Assembly (NCBI RefSeq): GCF_033473495.1
Contig: NC_088943.1
Coordinates: 1,902,001-1,966,000 of the forward strand
DNA from: Cercospora beticola
Taxonomy: Eukaryota > Ascomycota > Dothideomycetes > Mycosphaerellales > Mycosphaerellaceae
Direction of reading: 5' to 3'
Length of the DNA stretch: 64,000 bases
Shown here: one piece after another, positions 21,958 to 32,030 of the stretch
How the letters are laid out: each line of letters opens with the position of its first letter
Position numbering within the stretch: the first letter of the stretch is position 1
The notes under the pieces: model-generated
What the model saw: only the letters and a program-made list of their open reading frames with translations
Told to the model about the DNA's origin: nothing
The model's database searches: none
Made by a program: the position numbers and the translations under genes

Positions 21958-23100
21958 ATGCGACTGAACCAACTTCTCTGTCTTTTCTTTACGGCGGCCG
22001 CTTGTGCCGCCCCTCGTATCGCCCGCGATAGTCTTTCATGCCGAGAGATCAATATCCCGGTGGACGTCTCTGCAAACAACAGAGAACTTCCTGACACGCT
22101 CGACTTGTCTTCCCTCTTGAGTCTCTCGGTCTTGAACGATCTTGTGGCCGGCCTTGGTTCCACTCTCGTGTCAGGAAACTACTCCATTGCCGCACGTTAC
22201 TGCGAACCCTCTGCCAAAGTCGAATCCCGAAACAAGACTTTGCAGATCTTGGTCCACGGCATTCAGTACAACAGGGACTACTGGTTCGGCCTTGCAGCTC
22301 CTGGCACGAAAGCTGGGCAAGATGAGTACTCTTGGGCTGTGTATGCTGCCAACGAAGGCTATGCCACTCTCTCGATCGACAGGCTGTGCACAGGGAACTC
22401 TTCTCGTCCATTGAGTCTGACGCAATGTCAAGCGCCGCTCGAGGCGGAGACATTGCATGCCATCATCGAGGCCGCTCGCTCCGGAACTCTTCCCGACGTC
22501 CAGCAAAGCTTCGACAAGATTGTCTATACCGGCCACTCGTACGGGTCCCTCATAGGCAATGCTTTGGCGTTACAGCACCCAGAGGATGTGGACACATACG
22601 TGTTTACCGGATTCTCTCTGGACGCCCTCCAAGGCGCCACTGGGTTCGCACTCCTGCCCGGATTTCTGCCTGCGGCCGTCGTAGCACCAGAACGCTTCGG
22701 ATCGGACGACCTGGGCTACCTCCTTGCCACAAACGAAGCGGGAGCAAAGAAAGTGTTCTACTACGGCGACTACGACGCGAATATCTTCAGCGGAGACTTC
22801 GCAGGACGACAAGCAGTCCCACTTTCGGAGATCGCAACTGTACCTCTTGGACAGCTCCCCGCACCAGAGTACCAAGGCTCAGTTTTTGTGTTGAATGGAA
22901 ATGAGGATGCCATCTTCTGCGTGGGACTATTGGATACATTGCTTGGAGTCCCAGGCGACTGCTCCAACGGCTTCGCTGAGAGAGTCAAAGACGGATATCC
23001 TAAGGCGAAGGCTTTCGGCTCTCACATCACTGCGAACACAGGTCATGCCATGAACAACCACAAGACTGCACAAGAGTCGTTCAAAGCTGCTCATGACTAG
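21958..23100 (+). CDS. Secreted alpha/beta hydrolase
   Basis: A single exon of 380 aa from the ATG at 21958; the open frame continues upstream but only from a GTG. A signal peptide (MRLNQLLCLFFTAAACA) is followed by an alpha/beta-hydrolase core: LQILVHGIQYNRDYWF (oxyanion-side HG), DEYSWAVYAANEGYATLSIDRLCTG, and the nucleophile elbow GHSYGS with Ser194. Candidate acid (NGNEDAIFC) and His (near TGHAMNNH at the C-terminus) complete a triad in the right order. Potential N-glycosylation sites and several Cys fit secretion. It is likely an esterase or lipase-like enzyme; the substrate is not readable. The gene stands alone in its neighbourhood. Confidence 0.85.
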   Translation: MRLNQLLCLFFTAAACAAPRIARDSLSCREINIPVDVSANNRELPDTLDLSSLLSLSVLNDLVAGLGSTLVSGNYSIAARYCEPSAKVESRNKTLQILVHGIQYNRDYWFGLAAPGTKAGQDEYSWAVYAANEGYATLSIDRLCTGNSSRPLSLTQCQAPLEAETLHAIIEAARSGTLPDVQQSFDKIVYTGHSYGSLIGNALALQHPEDVDTYVFTGFSLDALQGATGFALLPGFLPAAVVAPERFGSDDLGYLLATNEAGAKKVFYYGDYDANIFSGDFAGRQAVPLSEIATVPLGQLPAPEYQGSVFVLNGNEDAIFCVGLLDTLLGVPGDCSNGFAERVKDGYPKAKAFGSHITANTGHAMNNHKTAQESFKAAHD

Positions 23101-23660
23101 CTGGCGCAGCAAGGATTCTAAAAGATACGGAGATTCGAGGGTGGGCGATGCGATATAACATAATTCGTTTCTTGAATCGTCGAATGAGGCCGGTACCTAA
23201 TTCGAACTTTCACAATAGCTCTACGCAGTCAAACAAAGTGCCCTCGGCGGCACGATGAGGGCTGGGGATGTGACAGAAGCGTATCGGCATCCACTTCTGA
23301 AATGGAGTCGCCGCGACTTTCATCGCTCAAGTGAAACTGCAGAACTCTATCAGCTGTGCCATGCACTCGCGCTCAGTATCGTGTCATATTCAATTCCATC
23401 ACCATATGGGGCCAGAGTGCCTGATAACGAAGCTATTTGTAAGAACTGAAGTGGACCAGACCAGATGGCACTGCACAAGGTTACCTCGGCTCTCGCCAAG
23501 CGCCAAGCAATCCGACCTCACCTCTTGCCCGTCTCCAAACATCTTTCAGAACATCCACGACCAACTTCCAATGACCAGAGCCATCTTGAAGATCACAAAG
23601 CACAGGACAGTCCTCCAAGTACCTCTGAGACCTTTCTTTGTCCGCCCCTCCAAACGCACA
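23101..23660. other. Intergenic, no supported gene
   Basis: Contains the 3' end of the hydrolase gene and the leader of the GFA gene. The GFA frame stays open upstream, with an in-frame ATG at 23571 discussed in that entry. Confidence 0.5.
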
Positions 23661-24157
23661 ATGTCGTCGAACAAGACCAAAGCCCCTCCCATCATCGCCA
23701 CAAGGACGTCAACCTGTCTTTGCAAGTCGGTGCAAGTACAAATTACTGGTGAAGACAAGAATGCTGTGCTCTGCCACTGTGATAACTGCCGTCAAGCCAG
23801 TGGGAGCGCATTCATGCATAATCACCGAATAATGAAAAGTGATATCAAAGTGTTGAAGGGAGAGAATCTGTTGAAAGTGTATGAGGATTCGGCGACAAAG
23901 AGCGGGAATACGATTTTCAGGCATTTTTGTGGGAATTGTGTAAGTTCTGGCGTTCACAATGTCACCTGTTGGTTGTTGTGATGGTATGCTCACTGTCACA
24001 GGGTTCGCCACTTTGGCTCTCCAATTCTGCGATCAAGGGCTTCGCGGCCATGAATGTCGGCAACCTCGATGAGGAAAAGAGACCGCCTTTTATGGAGCTA
24101 TTCAAAGAGGGAAAACATGCCTGGATTGGAGAAGTTACTGGAAAGGCCAAGTTGTAA
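23661..24157 (+). CDS. GFA/CENP-V domain protein
   Basis: Exons 23661..23939 and 24002..24157 (62-bp intron: GTAAGT to TCACAG) encode 144 aa. The zinc-binding cysteines of the glutathione-dependent formaldehyde-activating (GFA)/CENP-V fold are all present: TCLCKSV, LCHCDNCRQASG and FCGNCGSPLW. The intron splits the last motif exactly after GNC. GFA-type proteins bind zinc and often act on glutathione adducts, but most fungal members are uncharacterised. The ATG at 23661 has a strong CACAATGTC context. An upstream in-frame ATG at 23571 would add a basic, acid-free 30-residue leader (MTRAILKITKHRTVLQVPLR...), which looks like a mitochondrial presequence, so dual targeting is conceivable. Confidence 0.85.
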
Positions 24158-24627
24158 CATCATTGCTGGTCCCCACGGGCAGATTCGTGAACAGAAATGG
24201 AATGACACCACGTGCACCTCAATGTTGCATTTGCTCAAACTGAACGATCGCCTACTATCGCTCGCATTTTCGCACCTGCGCCTGCTCTGGGATTCGGACC
24301 TTGCTCATTGTGACCAACGAATCACTCCAGCCTCCCGCCATGTGCTACAAGTCCCAAATACCATACAAGCATCACTGCCAATTGTGTGAGCAAAAACATA
24401 ATGCCTCGGGGTTCTCGGAATCGCAAATTCTTTACCCGCTTCCTCCATTCTCGACTGAGCTCGATCATACCATCTTTGCTCGCGCGCCTGTTTCGTCGCA
24501 GCTATGTCCATGAAATGAGTCTCCACAGGTCGCTGCCGCTGCAGCGCTCGACCGCTCATTCAGACAACCGTGTCGAAGCACTTTTAGCCCATCACAAGTC
24601 CATCAAGTTTGGCCAAAATGTGCTTCT
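24158..24627. other. Intergenic between convergent genes
   Basis: 470 bases between the 3' ends of the GFA gene and a minus-strand hypothetical gene. No gene seen. Confidence 0.5.
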
Positions 24628-25377
24628 CTAGGGAGATCTCTTGCGCCACTCTTCAGCCTGCTTCCTCCTCTCCTTCACATCCGCTCTGCCGAAGGTCTGC
24701 GCAGAGGAAACATTCATGTCACGGGATGCGTTGGACCGAAGTTCTGGCGTCTCCGGACGTGGTAACTTGGGCGTCCGCCTCCCAGTGGTGGCGGCTACAC
24801 TCCAATTCTCATCAAGGGCTGCATCATCCATCGGCTCGCCCATCGTCGGGAACCTGCTCGGCTCGTAGTCACTCGGTCCCAGTTCACGATCCATGTGATC
24901 CCAGCGCCACTTTCGGTCACCATTCCTGGTGGAATTCCGACCCTGACGCTTCTTCTTGCGCGATGGAAGTTCATTCTCAATCTTTTCCAGCGCGCTTTGG
25001 TATTTCCGCTTCTCGCTCGGCTGCTTATTCTTGTCCGCGGCTCGAGTCCGGTCTTCGATCTCGCGGTGACGCAGAGCGTCGTCGGTAGTCTTGTTGGGCG
25101 ACTCTGTCGGGAATGTCAAAATCTGCTGACCCTCGCCGGTTGAGGGCAACATGGCACAAAGCTTTCTAAGCTTCTCCTGAATGTGTGGGTTCTTGGAGTC
25201 TTCAGGTCTGAACAAATCCAGAATTTTGTCAATTCCAGTTTCGAGATGTTTGGTTCTCTCGGCATCTTCGACACGGATCTCCTCGGCTTGGTCCTCGCGC
25301 GCGGCCTCTGTCTCGTCCGGTATCTTGTTCTGCGATGCCGTGCGACGGATCTCGTCGAACTCGTGTTGCATCATCAT
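24628..25377 (-). CDS. Highly charged hypothetical protein, probably nuclear
   Basis: An open frame of 249 aa from the first ATG at 25377. It is rich in Glu, Arg and Lys, with a helical N-terminal half (DEIRRTASQ..., EIRVEDAERTKHLETGIDKILDLF) and a strongly basic stretch in the middle (SRKKKRQGRN) that could be a nuclear localisation signal. The C-terminal part is Pro/Arg-rich and ends KERRKQAEEWRKRSP. No family is recognised. An upstream exon is possible because the true start is not fixed by context. It opens a run of poorly characterised genes that continues to about 40 kb. Confidence 0.55.
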   Translation of the reverse strand: MMMQHEFDEIRRTASQNKIPDETEAAREDQAEEIRVEDAERTKHLETGIDKILDLFRPEDSKNPHIQEKLRKLCAMLPSTGEGQQILTFPTESPNKTTDDALRHREIEDRTRAADKNKQPSEKRKYQSALEKIENELPSRKKKRQGRNSTRNGDRKWRWDHMDRELGPSDYEPSRFPTMGEPMDDAALDENWSVAATTGRRTPKLPRPETPELRSNASRDMNVSSAQTFGRADVKERRKQAEEWRKRSP

Positions 25378-26205
25378 CGTTCTCCCCCTCTGCTTGGGCT
25401 GCCGCAACTAGCCCACCGACTGATGATGTACTCCTGGCAGGCTCGAGGCGTCGTGGTCGTGGTGTGAGCTCAGCTCTGCGATGGCACGTAAACAGCCGCA
25501 GAGTGTCTGACGGACTCGATGTTGGTACGGGTGAAAGCGGGCATACGAGAAAGTTCTGTGATACCACAGCGAAGCATCGAACCCTACTGAGTGAATGACT
25601 GCAAGGTGAATGACATCGCTGTGTCACGAGACCTCACCAAACACATCAACGATCTGGCTGTCTACAGAATTAATGCCACGTGACCTAGCGGTGCGAGTCT
25701 GCCATGGAAAGGTGTTGACCGCACTGGGACAAGAAGGAGAGATGCACAACTGTCATGCCTTTCTTTGATCGTTGGAAACGCATTATATCGAGTTTTCTGG
25801 GCCGGCACAGCTGGACAGCCTCTTTGGTGCCGTGCCTTGATCAAGCGAATGGAAATCTCAAAATCGCTCGCATGTCCGCATTTGCGACTGGGCTGAAGTC
25901 CGGACATTGACTACCACAAGCGGCAAGCTTTTCCTGGACTCACTGCATCTTGAACGAGCTCTCGCAACGTCGTACAATCATGTACATCAACTTTCTGGGC
26001 GAACACCGTTCCCACAACCCCCTTCAGTGCCTTCCTGTTCGATTCCATCCCGTCGCACAATCTTTGGACGACTATAGTGCGTCACCTTGAACAGCTCCAC
26101 GTGGAAGGCAACAAGTCAATGCCTCGCGCACAGCCATCCGCGTCAGTCAATACCCAGCCCTGCCCACTGGTGAAGAGTCCGTCCCCATCGCTCCACGTCT
26201 TTGCC
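25378..26205. other. Intergenic, no supported gene
   Basis: About 830 bases; short frames only. Confidence 0.45.
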
Positions 26206-27999
26206 TTAGGCACGCCGCTTGCCAACATCTGCCAGGCCTGCGGCCAACCCGTCGAACTTGTTCTTCATATCGGTCCGCATGGTGGGTGCCTTGGTGCTGA
26301 CGGATGCCACAGATTGGAGCTCCACTGCACTCGACCGTGACCTCTCGGTAGATGGCGCGCCGTCGGTGGCTTTGCCATAAGTCAGGGCGGGAGCTCGTGG
26401 ACCTGCCGACTCGTTGGTAACGGGTTTCTGTCGCATGGCACTGTTCCCTTGGGCCATACATCGCTTCTTCTGCCCTCCTTCCTCATGCGTGACAGGAGCC
26501 TCAGCCGGACGCTTCCCGGCTCGAGACCCGCCATCAAGAGGCCTGCCACGGAGATACTCGTTTTGGAACACACTCTGCGGCGGGCCCGGAGGGCGAGCGA
26601 CCGTATGACCATCATCGATATCGCGCGACGACACAGTCTGCGGCGGGTTCGAAGGGCGAGCGACCGTATGGCCATCATTGATATGGCGCGACGACACAGG
26701 ATCGACGTTGACACCAGTCGTCTCGATCGCCTTCAACGCGAAATCCTCCTCCGGCTGGTTCGACAAGACACCTCGGTGTGCCTGTGCCGTTGCCTCTGAG
26801 ATGTCACAACCTTCCAGAAAGCCTGCCATGCCATCGTTTCCGCTTTTGTCCTCAATGATCAAGTCGTTCAGTTGCACCAGGCTTTCCTCGGTCATGGTGA
26901 CATAATCGATCAAGATCTCCTCGTCCAAGCGCACGAAGTACTTGGTCAAGCAAAGCATCGAGCCCTCGCACTCATTCATGCCTCGTACGAAGAGCACAGT
27001 GGATGATCTCGGATCTTTCTGAAATGCGCTGCCTTCGGTCTCAACTTGAACGTAACGACTTTGCTCGTCCTCATGAACGCTCGAGAATCCAGTCTTCTGC
27101 TTCGATGTGAAGACCAGCACACACACATAATTTCCGACGATGTAGATTGGGATGCAGGTATAAGGCCCATCGTGGATCGCGCCACCCGAACTTGGCACAT
27201 ATTCCGGGCTGGTGAACGGTATCCTGCGGGACCTCATGCGCTCAACCTTTCGGACACGAAGCGTCATTTTTCCAGGCATGATGCGGCGTCGATTGACGTA
27301 CATGTCGTGCGATGGGCCTGTGTACATGTCCATGGCGGGGATCTTGTGGCAGCCCTGCTTCTTGGCCAGCTCTTTATGTTGCTTGGTGACTCGAACCTGG
27401 GCCTGCAATTCGCGCTCATGCTCCTCGTCGTCCAGGAGCATTATGAGCCCAGTTGCGAACAGTCTCACGGACTGCTGATGATCTATAAATCCAGACCTGA
27501 CAGCCCTCGTACCCTTCACATACAACGTATGTTGGAAACCAGGCTCGTTCAAATTGTCCAAGGGCATTTGCTCCAGCAACTCGAGGAGATCGGCATTCCT
27601 TCTGTATTCCCTCAGTGGGCGCTGAGCACTGATATTCCCGACTAGTTCCTGTCGCGCGGTCTCGAGATCTTCCAGTATTCTGCTCCGTGACGGCGTGCAG
27701 TCCATTCCGTCAATCTTGTATCGCGTCATCTTGACTTGCGCCCAAGTGCGATTCGCTGTTGGAAAGGCCCCACTGACCAACGGTGTTGTCCTGAGGATTG
27801 GGTGGGATGTGCCGCACTCTCGGTGGATGTCTGGTGTCTCGATCCACACAGAGTGCCAGATCGAGTCAACGTCGACACGAATGCAAGCCGATGTCCGGAA
27901 GGGTGCCTGACCATACAGTGCAAACACAACCAAGCATTGCGTGCGGCCCCACCAAGTGAACAGTTGCAAGGTGAATGGCACTTCTGTTCCGCGGGCCAT
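26206..27999 (-). CDS. Hypothetical protein with a 21-aa tandem repeat
   Basis: A single exon of 597 aa from the ATG at 27999. The first 400 residues look globular, with mixed beta-like segments (FTLQLFTWWGRTQCLVVFAL; YTCIPIYIVGNYVCVLVFTS) and a helical block (LEDLETARQELV). No named domain is recognised. The last 200 residues are low complexity and include two copies of a 21-residue unit built on VSSR(H/D)I(N/D)DGHTVARP. A basic patch (GQKKRC) follows. There is no signal peptide. The globular half may be a lineage-specific domain. It starts about 270 bases from, and diverges from, the first coiled-coil gene of the cluster (28269), so they may share a promoter. Confidence 0.65.
   Translation of the reverse strand: MARGTEVPFTLQLFTWWGRTQCLVVFALYGQAPFRTSACIRVDVDSIWHSVWIETPDIHRECGTSHPILRTTPLVSGAFPTANRTWAQVKMTRYKIDGMDCTPSRSRILEDLETARQELVGNISAQRPLREYRRNADLLELLEQMPLDNLNEPGFQHTLYVKGTRAVRSGFIDHQQSVRLFATGLIMLLDDEEHERELQAQVRVTKQHKELAKKQGCHKIPAMDMYTGPSHDMYVNRRRIMPGKMTLRVRKVERMRSRRIPFTSPEYVPSSGGAIHDGPYTCIPIYIVGNYVCVLVFTSKQKTGFSSVHEDEQSRYVQVETEGSAFQKDPRSSTVLFVRGMNECEGSMLCLTKYFVRLDEEILIDYVTMTEESLVQLNDLIIEDKSGNDGMAGFLEGCDISEATAQAHRGVLSNQPEEDFALKAIETTGVNVDPVSSRHINDGHTVARPSNPPQTVSSRDIDDGHTVARPPGPPQSVFQNEYLRGRPLDGGSRAGKRPAEAPVTHEEGGQKKRCMAQGNSAMRQKPVTNESAGPRAPALTYGKATDGAPSTERSRSSAVELQSVASVSTKAPTMRTDMKNKFDGLAAGLADVGKRRA
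26574..26699 (-). repeat. 63-bp in-frame tandem duplication
   Basis: Two adjacent units of 63 bp, about 90 percent alike by eye, inside the coding sequence at 26206..27999. Each encodes 21 residues centred on DGHTVARP. The period is a multiple of three, so copy number can change without breaking the frame. Confidence 0.8.
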
Positions 28000-28268
28000 G
28001 CCGCCATTATTCTGGTCGGTCAAGGACGGGCTGGAATCCTTCGATGATATCTCATGCCTTGGCTCTGGAGGCTCTCAACAGGCTGCAAGACTACTATTAG
28101 TATGTCACGTGGCTTAGCGTGCCTGGTCTGCTATGACAATGGATTCTCTCGCGACAAACAACAAAGGTGTCTACATCCGGCAGGCCTTTTTCTTTGACAG
28201 TTGACATTGTATAGATCTGAACTTTTCGAGCTTGGAACTCGCCAGACCCTTCAACTTCGCTTCAAAAC

Positions 28269-30056
28269 ATGTTCTCAAATCTGTACAATCGTTTGGTTCA
28301 GTGGCCAGATCGTCGTCGATACTGCCCATTGCAGGACCCATTTCGGCTCTCCTCGCAGGCTCAGATTGCTAGTCGCAGCATTAGAAGCGTATCTCGAGGC
28401 AATCGGACAGCGCAAGCTCGAGACAACGACTTTACCGTGGATGGACATTCGTTTCTCTCCTTACTGAAGCACCTCAGTGACCTGACAAGGCAAAAGGATG
28501 AGATAGCAGGCCAGATTCACACGCAGGATCGCGAACGATATTTGGCACGTTCCGATTACGACCTCTGTCAAATGGATCTCGATAAGTTACGAGATAGCGA
28601 CAGTGTAGAGGTTTTGCACTACTTGGACCGACGCAAACAGTTGCAGAAAGACGAGCTGGCCAACAAATCCGCTGCCGACGATGCAAAAGAGCTCCTTGTG
28701 AGTCGCTGCGGTGAGCTCAAGGAAGGAATCCAAAAGCTCTGGCGGACTATTCATGCACGATCACAAGCCTATAGTGACGCATGCTTTAGAGCAAATTTCG
28801 ATCGGGAATGGTGTATGCTTGATCTTGTGGCATATCTCGACATGTTTAGATGTGCACAGATTCAAAGCTTCCTGACTCAGAATAGACGCGAGCTCAACAG
28901 GCAGCGAGTGAACAGGATCCTACTGAGAAGCCAGACAAGAATTGCCATTGGAGCTCACGCTAGCACTTCTGATATCTTACCGTCTCCCGTCCGCCAGGAC
29001 CTTCGTCGGATCCGTGACCAAAGACATGAAGAAGCTATTGAAGAGGTGGAATCTCATATCCGTGTCTTGGAAGATATTGTTGGTCTACAAGAAGCTCACC
29101 TTGCAGAAAGACGAGATAACTTGATACGTGAGCGATTTCGGCCGGAATTGGAACAGAAGGGCTTACTGAAAAGTGATTCTGATGCGACTGGACCCCAGCA
29201 TGATAGAGTGCCCCTAGAGCAACTAGCACCAGCCTTGACGGGACATCCAGTCACGGAGAATTCTCACCATGGCAGCGATCTTCCCGATCATATCGACGAA
29301 TTGCTAGAAGAACACGACACTCTACTCAAGAAGCTTGAAAATCTACAGGAGGAAGTCGCACGGTGTGCAGTGGACGTACGCTCGAGTGTCCCTGAATATT
29401 TCATCGCGTTCACAGATCTTACGACCGAGAAGCTGGAGGCATATATCGCACATGACTCGAAGACTGCGAACGACGCAGCAGCAAAGATAGAGCAGCGCCT
29501 CATCCTGATCCGCAAACATCTGCACGACCGCGGAGTACCTGTACCAGTGGTGACAGCCTCGACCGTTCATCAACAACCTACGGGAGGTGGCCTCAGCACT
29601 ACATCCGTAGAAAACGTCTCGCAAAATGATAAAGAATACAACGGCGGCTCAGAGCATGACTCACATGAGTCTCGAAAACTTAATCGGCGCATAATGAATG
29701 ATCACCGACTGAACGCATCACAAGCACAGGGTCGGTCGCCCAACTCTGCGGCTACTCCTTCATCAGATGTCGATCTGACAGGGGTCCGCTCGTCTCTCGG
29801 GGCAGATCGGCCGCAACAGAGTCCACAATCAGAGCAAAGCGCTCGGCGAAAACGCATGCTAAGAGAGTACAAGGCAGCTCAAGGGAGAAGCGATGATGAC
29901 GTGAATGACGGGAGAAAAAGACAGAGAACCAAGACTGCCATAAAGGATCAAGCTCAAGAGAGTATTGTGGAAGCAGAAACAATAATGTCAACGGGCAGGG
30001 TGACGAGAGCGAGCACGAAGAGGGACAACACAAGGCTACTTGGAGGTATTCGATAA
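28269..30056 (+). CDS. Coiled-coil protein, family member 1
   Basis: A single exon of 595 aa. A short N-terminal segment (MFSNLYNRLVQWPDRRR) could be an amphipathic helix. Next comes a block around HSFLSLLKHLSDL, then long coiled-coil stretches (about 75-300). A central motif (KLW...REWCM...) aligns with the two minus-strand neighbours at 30417 and 32768. A second helical region around 340-430 ends in a block (HDRGVPVP) that also aligns with them. The tail is polar and basic with RRKRMLREYKAAQ and RKRQRTK, likely nuclear signals. No enzymatic motif is visible. Together with the neighbours it forms a local three-member family that I cannot name. Function is unknown; a structural or adaptor role in the nucleus is only a guess. 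Confidence 0.75.
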   Translation: MFSNLYNRLVQWPDRRRYCPLQDPFRLSSQAQIASRSIRSVSRGNRTAQARDNDFTVDGHSFLSLLKHLSDLTRQKDEIAGQIHTQDRERYLARSDYDLCQMDLDKLRDSDSVEVLHYLDRRKQLQKDELANKSAADDAKELLVSRCGELKEGIQKLWRTIHARSQAYSDACFRANFDREWCMLDLVAYLDMFRCAQIQSFLTQNRRELNRQRVNRILLRSQTRIAIGAHASTSDILPSPVRQDLRRIRDQRHEEAIEEVESHIRVLEDIVGLQEAHLAERRDNLIRERFRPELEQKGLLKSDSDATGPQHDRVPLEQLAPALTGHPVTENSHHGSDLPDHIDELLEEHDTLLKKLENLQEEVARCAVDVRSSVPEYFIAFTDLTTEKLEAYIAHDSKTANDAAAKIEQRLILIRKHLHDRGVPVPVVTASTVHQQPTGGGLSTTSVENVSQNDKEYNGGSEHDSHESRKLNRRIMNDHRLNASQAQGRSPNSAATPSSDVDLTGVRSSLGADRPQQSPQSEQSARRKRMLREYKAAQGRSDDDVNDGRKRQRTKTAIKDQAQESIVEAETIMSTGRVTRASTKRDNTRLLGGIR

Positions 30057-30416
30057 TCACGCAGGCTATGGAAACATTGGCGGCAGTGCAATGCTGGAGT
30101 CCTTCTGTCATCATGCTACATATAGCTCTTCTCTCACGACCGACGACTGTGCCTCTGCCACGTTTGCTGGTCAAGTTTTAGATTTGGATGCCATCCCACT
30201 CTGAACTGTGTGGCATATGATGTAAAGATTGACTACATTCTCCGGTGAGTAGGACCAAAAGGCCGATATACCAAAAGTCAATGAGCTGTGGGAATAAGTG
30301 CGTTGCGCAATTCGCATCTTTTGATGATTAATGTACAGTACAGATTCTGGTGATCGGTATTTGTTGGACGTCGAGAGAATTCTGGTGATTCTGCCACCAT
30401 ATGAGTCTTCCAGATC
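30057..30416. other. Intergenic between convergent family members 1 and 2
   Basis: 360 bases joining the 3' ends of two homologous genes that point at each other. No gene seen. Confidence 0.5.
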
Positions 30417-32030
30417 TTACGACTCTCGTGTCCTGCCACTTCGCAACGAATCACTTCCACCTGCAACGGTCGTTGCGACTCTGGCAATCTTGTCTGCCTT
30501 ATCCCTTAGCTCTTCTTGCATCTCACTATATTCACGCAGCTTCCTTTTCCTCCCTGAGCTTGGTGTCGTTGGTGTGCTCGGCGGTGGAGAAGGGCCATCT
30601 GCTCCATTCGTGACCTCTGTCTGTGCTGTCGGTGGTGTTGCCGGCGAAAGTGCTAAGTCATCGGGTCTTGACAATGAGCGCCACCGATTTATACGTCCGA
30701 GTCTGCGTCGCTCCGCGTACGTCAATTTTCCACTTCGAACAGAAGAGTTAAAAGATCCACTACTTCGAGCGTGCTCACGATCCGAGGAACGTTGCGACCG
30801 CTGAGAGCTCGATAGTGAGCGCGTGGAAGGGACACGAAAACCGTGCTCAGTGAGGGAGTCCACCGCAACCTGCAATTCTTCTTCTGCAGCCTGCATGTCC
30901 TCCTTGAGTCCTTTGGTGTCGAAATCCCGAAGCTGACTGTAGCGCATCTTCGAAGACCTGGGAAATGCTTGCAGGTGACTCAGCTCGGCCGTTTGCCATT
31001 TCTCTGCATATGCGTACAGCGCGTTCTGGACTCCCAAGAGGCGGTCGAGTGCTCGTTCGTAATTCAGGTGCAGCTCGGCTCGACCGCCTGATGAATCGGG
31101 CGATTGCTGGCTGTTACTTTCTGGTGGATAGAACTGTGAATCAAGTGTCTGGAAATCGTGTTGAACATCAGGCGATCGAGGCAGGCTTAAAGTATCAACA
31201 TGGCTCGTAGTCTCGCTGCTCTGCCGTCGACTTTCGGATCTCTCAGGTACTGTCCAGTGATCAAGCTTGCCCGCTGATCTCAACATGGGCTCGAAGTATT
31301 CGCTCACAATCTCCTCGTGGAACTCTCTCTGCTTATCTTCCGTGAGCTCAACGAGAATTTGTAAGTGCCGTATCCGATCGTCAAGATCGTGTCCACCTGA
31401 TTGATGTCGAGTCCAAGCACGTTCAAGCTTTAGTTCGCGAAGCTCTTGCCGACGCCTCTTGAGTAGATTGTAAGTGTCTAGTGCAGTGCGGATGGCGACG
31501 CAATCCCCGTGGCTGAGACACCATTCCTCTGTGAACAAGACTTCAAGACACCGGTTGAGATACTCTTGACCATGTCTCCAAAACTCATCCCATGTGTCCG
31601 TTGACTTTCGGTCCAATTCTGTCTTCGCGGCAATCTTCACCGCGAGCAAACCACGGTATTCGGCCGCAGTACTTCCGGCTGATTCTCGCGCATCATGGAT
31701 CCGTTCCACCTCGCTCGTGAAATCAGCTCTCTGGTCATGTTGTATCCGTTGTTCGTCGCACATGGCTACGTCCAACCAGTATTGATTGGTTCTTGCCGTT
31801 CCTCTATATGACTTGATAAGCTCTTCCGTCTCCTGTTCTTCACGGTGGATTTCATATAGATCTGAGCAAAGACTCAAGTAGTGTGGCCCGAGATCGCTAA
31901 TGGGACGAAAAGGCGTGCGCCTGCCCTGAGCAAGCATCGAGATGCGCTTTGCACCCGGATTATCCTGTCTGACCGTGGTGGAGCACAGCCAGTCACTGAG
32001 ACTCCTGCCAATTTTCCGTAACCAGGACAT
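30417..32030 (-). CDS. Coiled-coil protein, family member 2
   Basis: A single exon of 537 aa using the ATG at 32030, which aligns with the starts of the sister proteins; another ATG at 32066 would add 12 residues. Order of parts: N-terminal SWLRKIGRSLSDWL; LGPHYLSLCSDLYEIHREEQ; long coiled coil; the conserved centre with EYLNRCLEVLFTEEWCLSHG and LRELKLERAWTRHQ; a second helical part with FPRSSKMRYSQL and HGFRVPS; then a Ser/Arg-rich tail with INRWRSLSRPDDLALSP and RKRKLREYSEMQ. It is closest to member 3 (SLSHGWCIDL, LRALKVERAFSRHQ, INRWQISSKPDGYA). No known domain. The basic tail suggests nuclear localisation. Confidence 0.75.
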   Translation of the reverse strand: MSWLRKIGRSLSDWLCSTTVRQDNPGAKRISMLAQGRRTPFRPISDLGPHYLSLCSDLYEIHREEQETEELIKSYRGTARTNQYWLDVAMCDEQRIQHDQRADFTSEVERIHDARESAGSTAAEYRGLLAVKIAAKTELDRKSTDTWDEFWRHGQEYLNRCLEVLFTEEWCLSHGDCVAIRTALDTYNLLKRRRQELRELKLERAWTRHQSGGHDLDDRIRHLQILVELTEDKQREFHEEIVSEYFEPMLRSAGKLDHWTVPERSESRRQSSETTSHVDTLSLPRSPDVQHDFQTLDSQFYPPESNSQQSPDSSGGRAELHLNYERALDRLLGVQNALYAYAEKWQTAELSHLQAFPRSSKMRYSQLRDFDTKGLKEDMQAAEEELQVAVDSLTEHGFRVPSTRSLSSSQRSQRSSDREHARSSGSFNSSVRSGKLTYAERRRLGRINRWRSLSRPDDLALSPATPPTAQTEVTNGADGPSPPPSTPTTPSSGRKRKLREYSEMQEELRDKADKIARVATTVAGGSDSLRSGRTRES

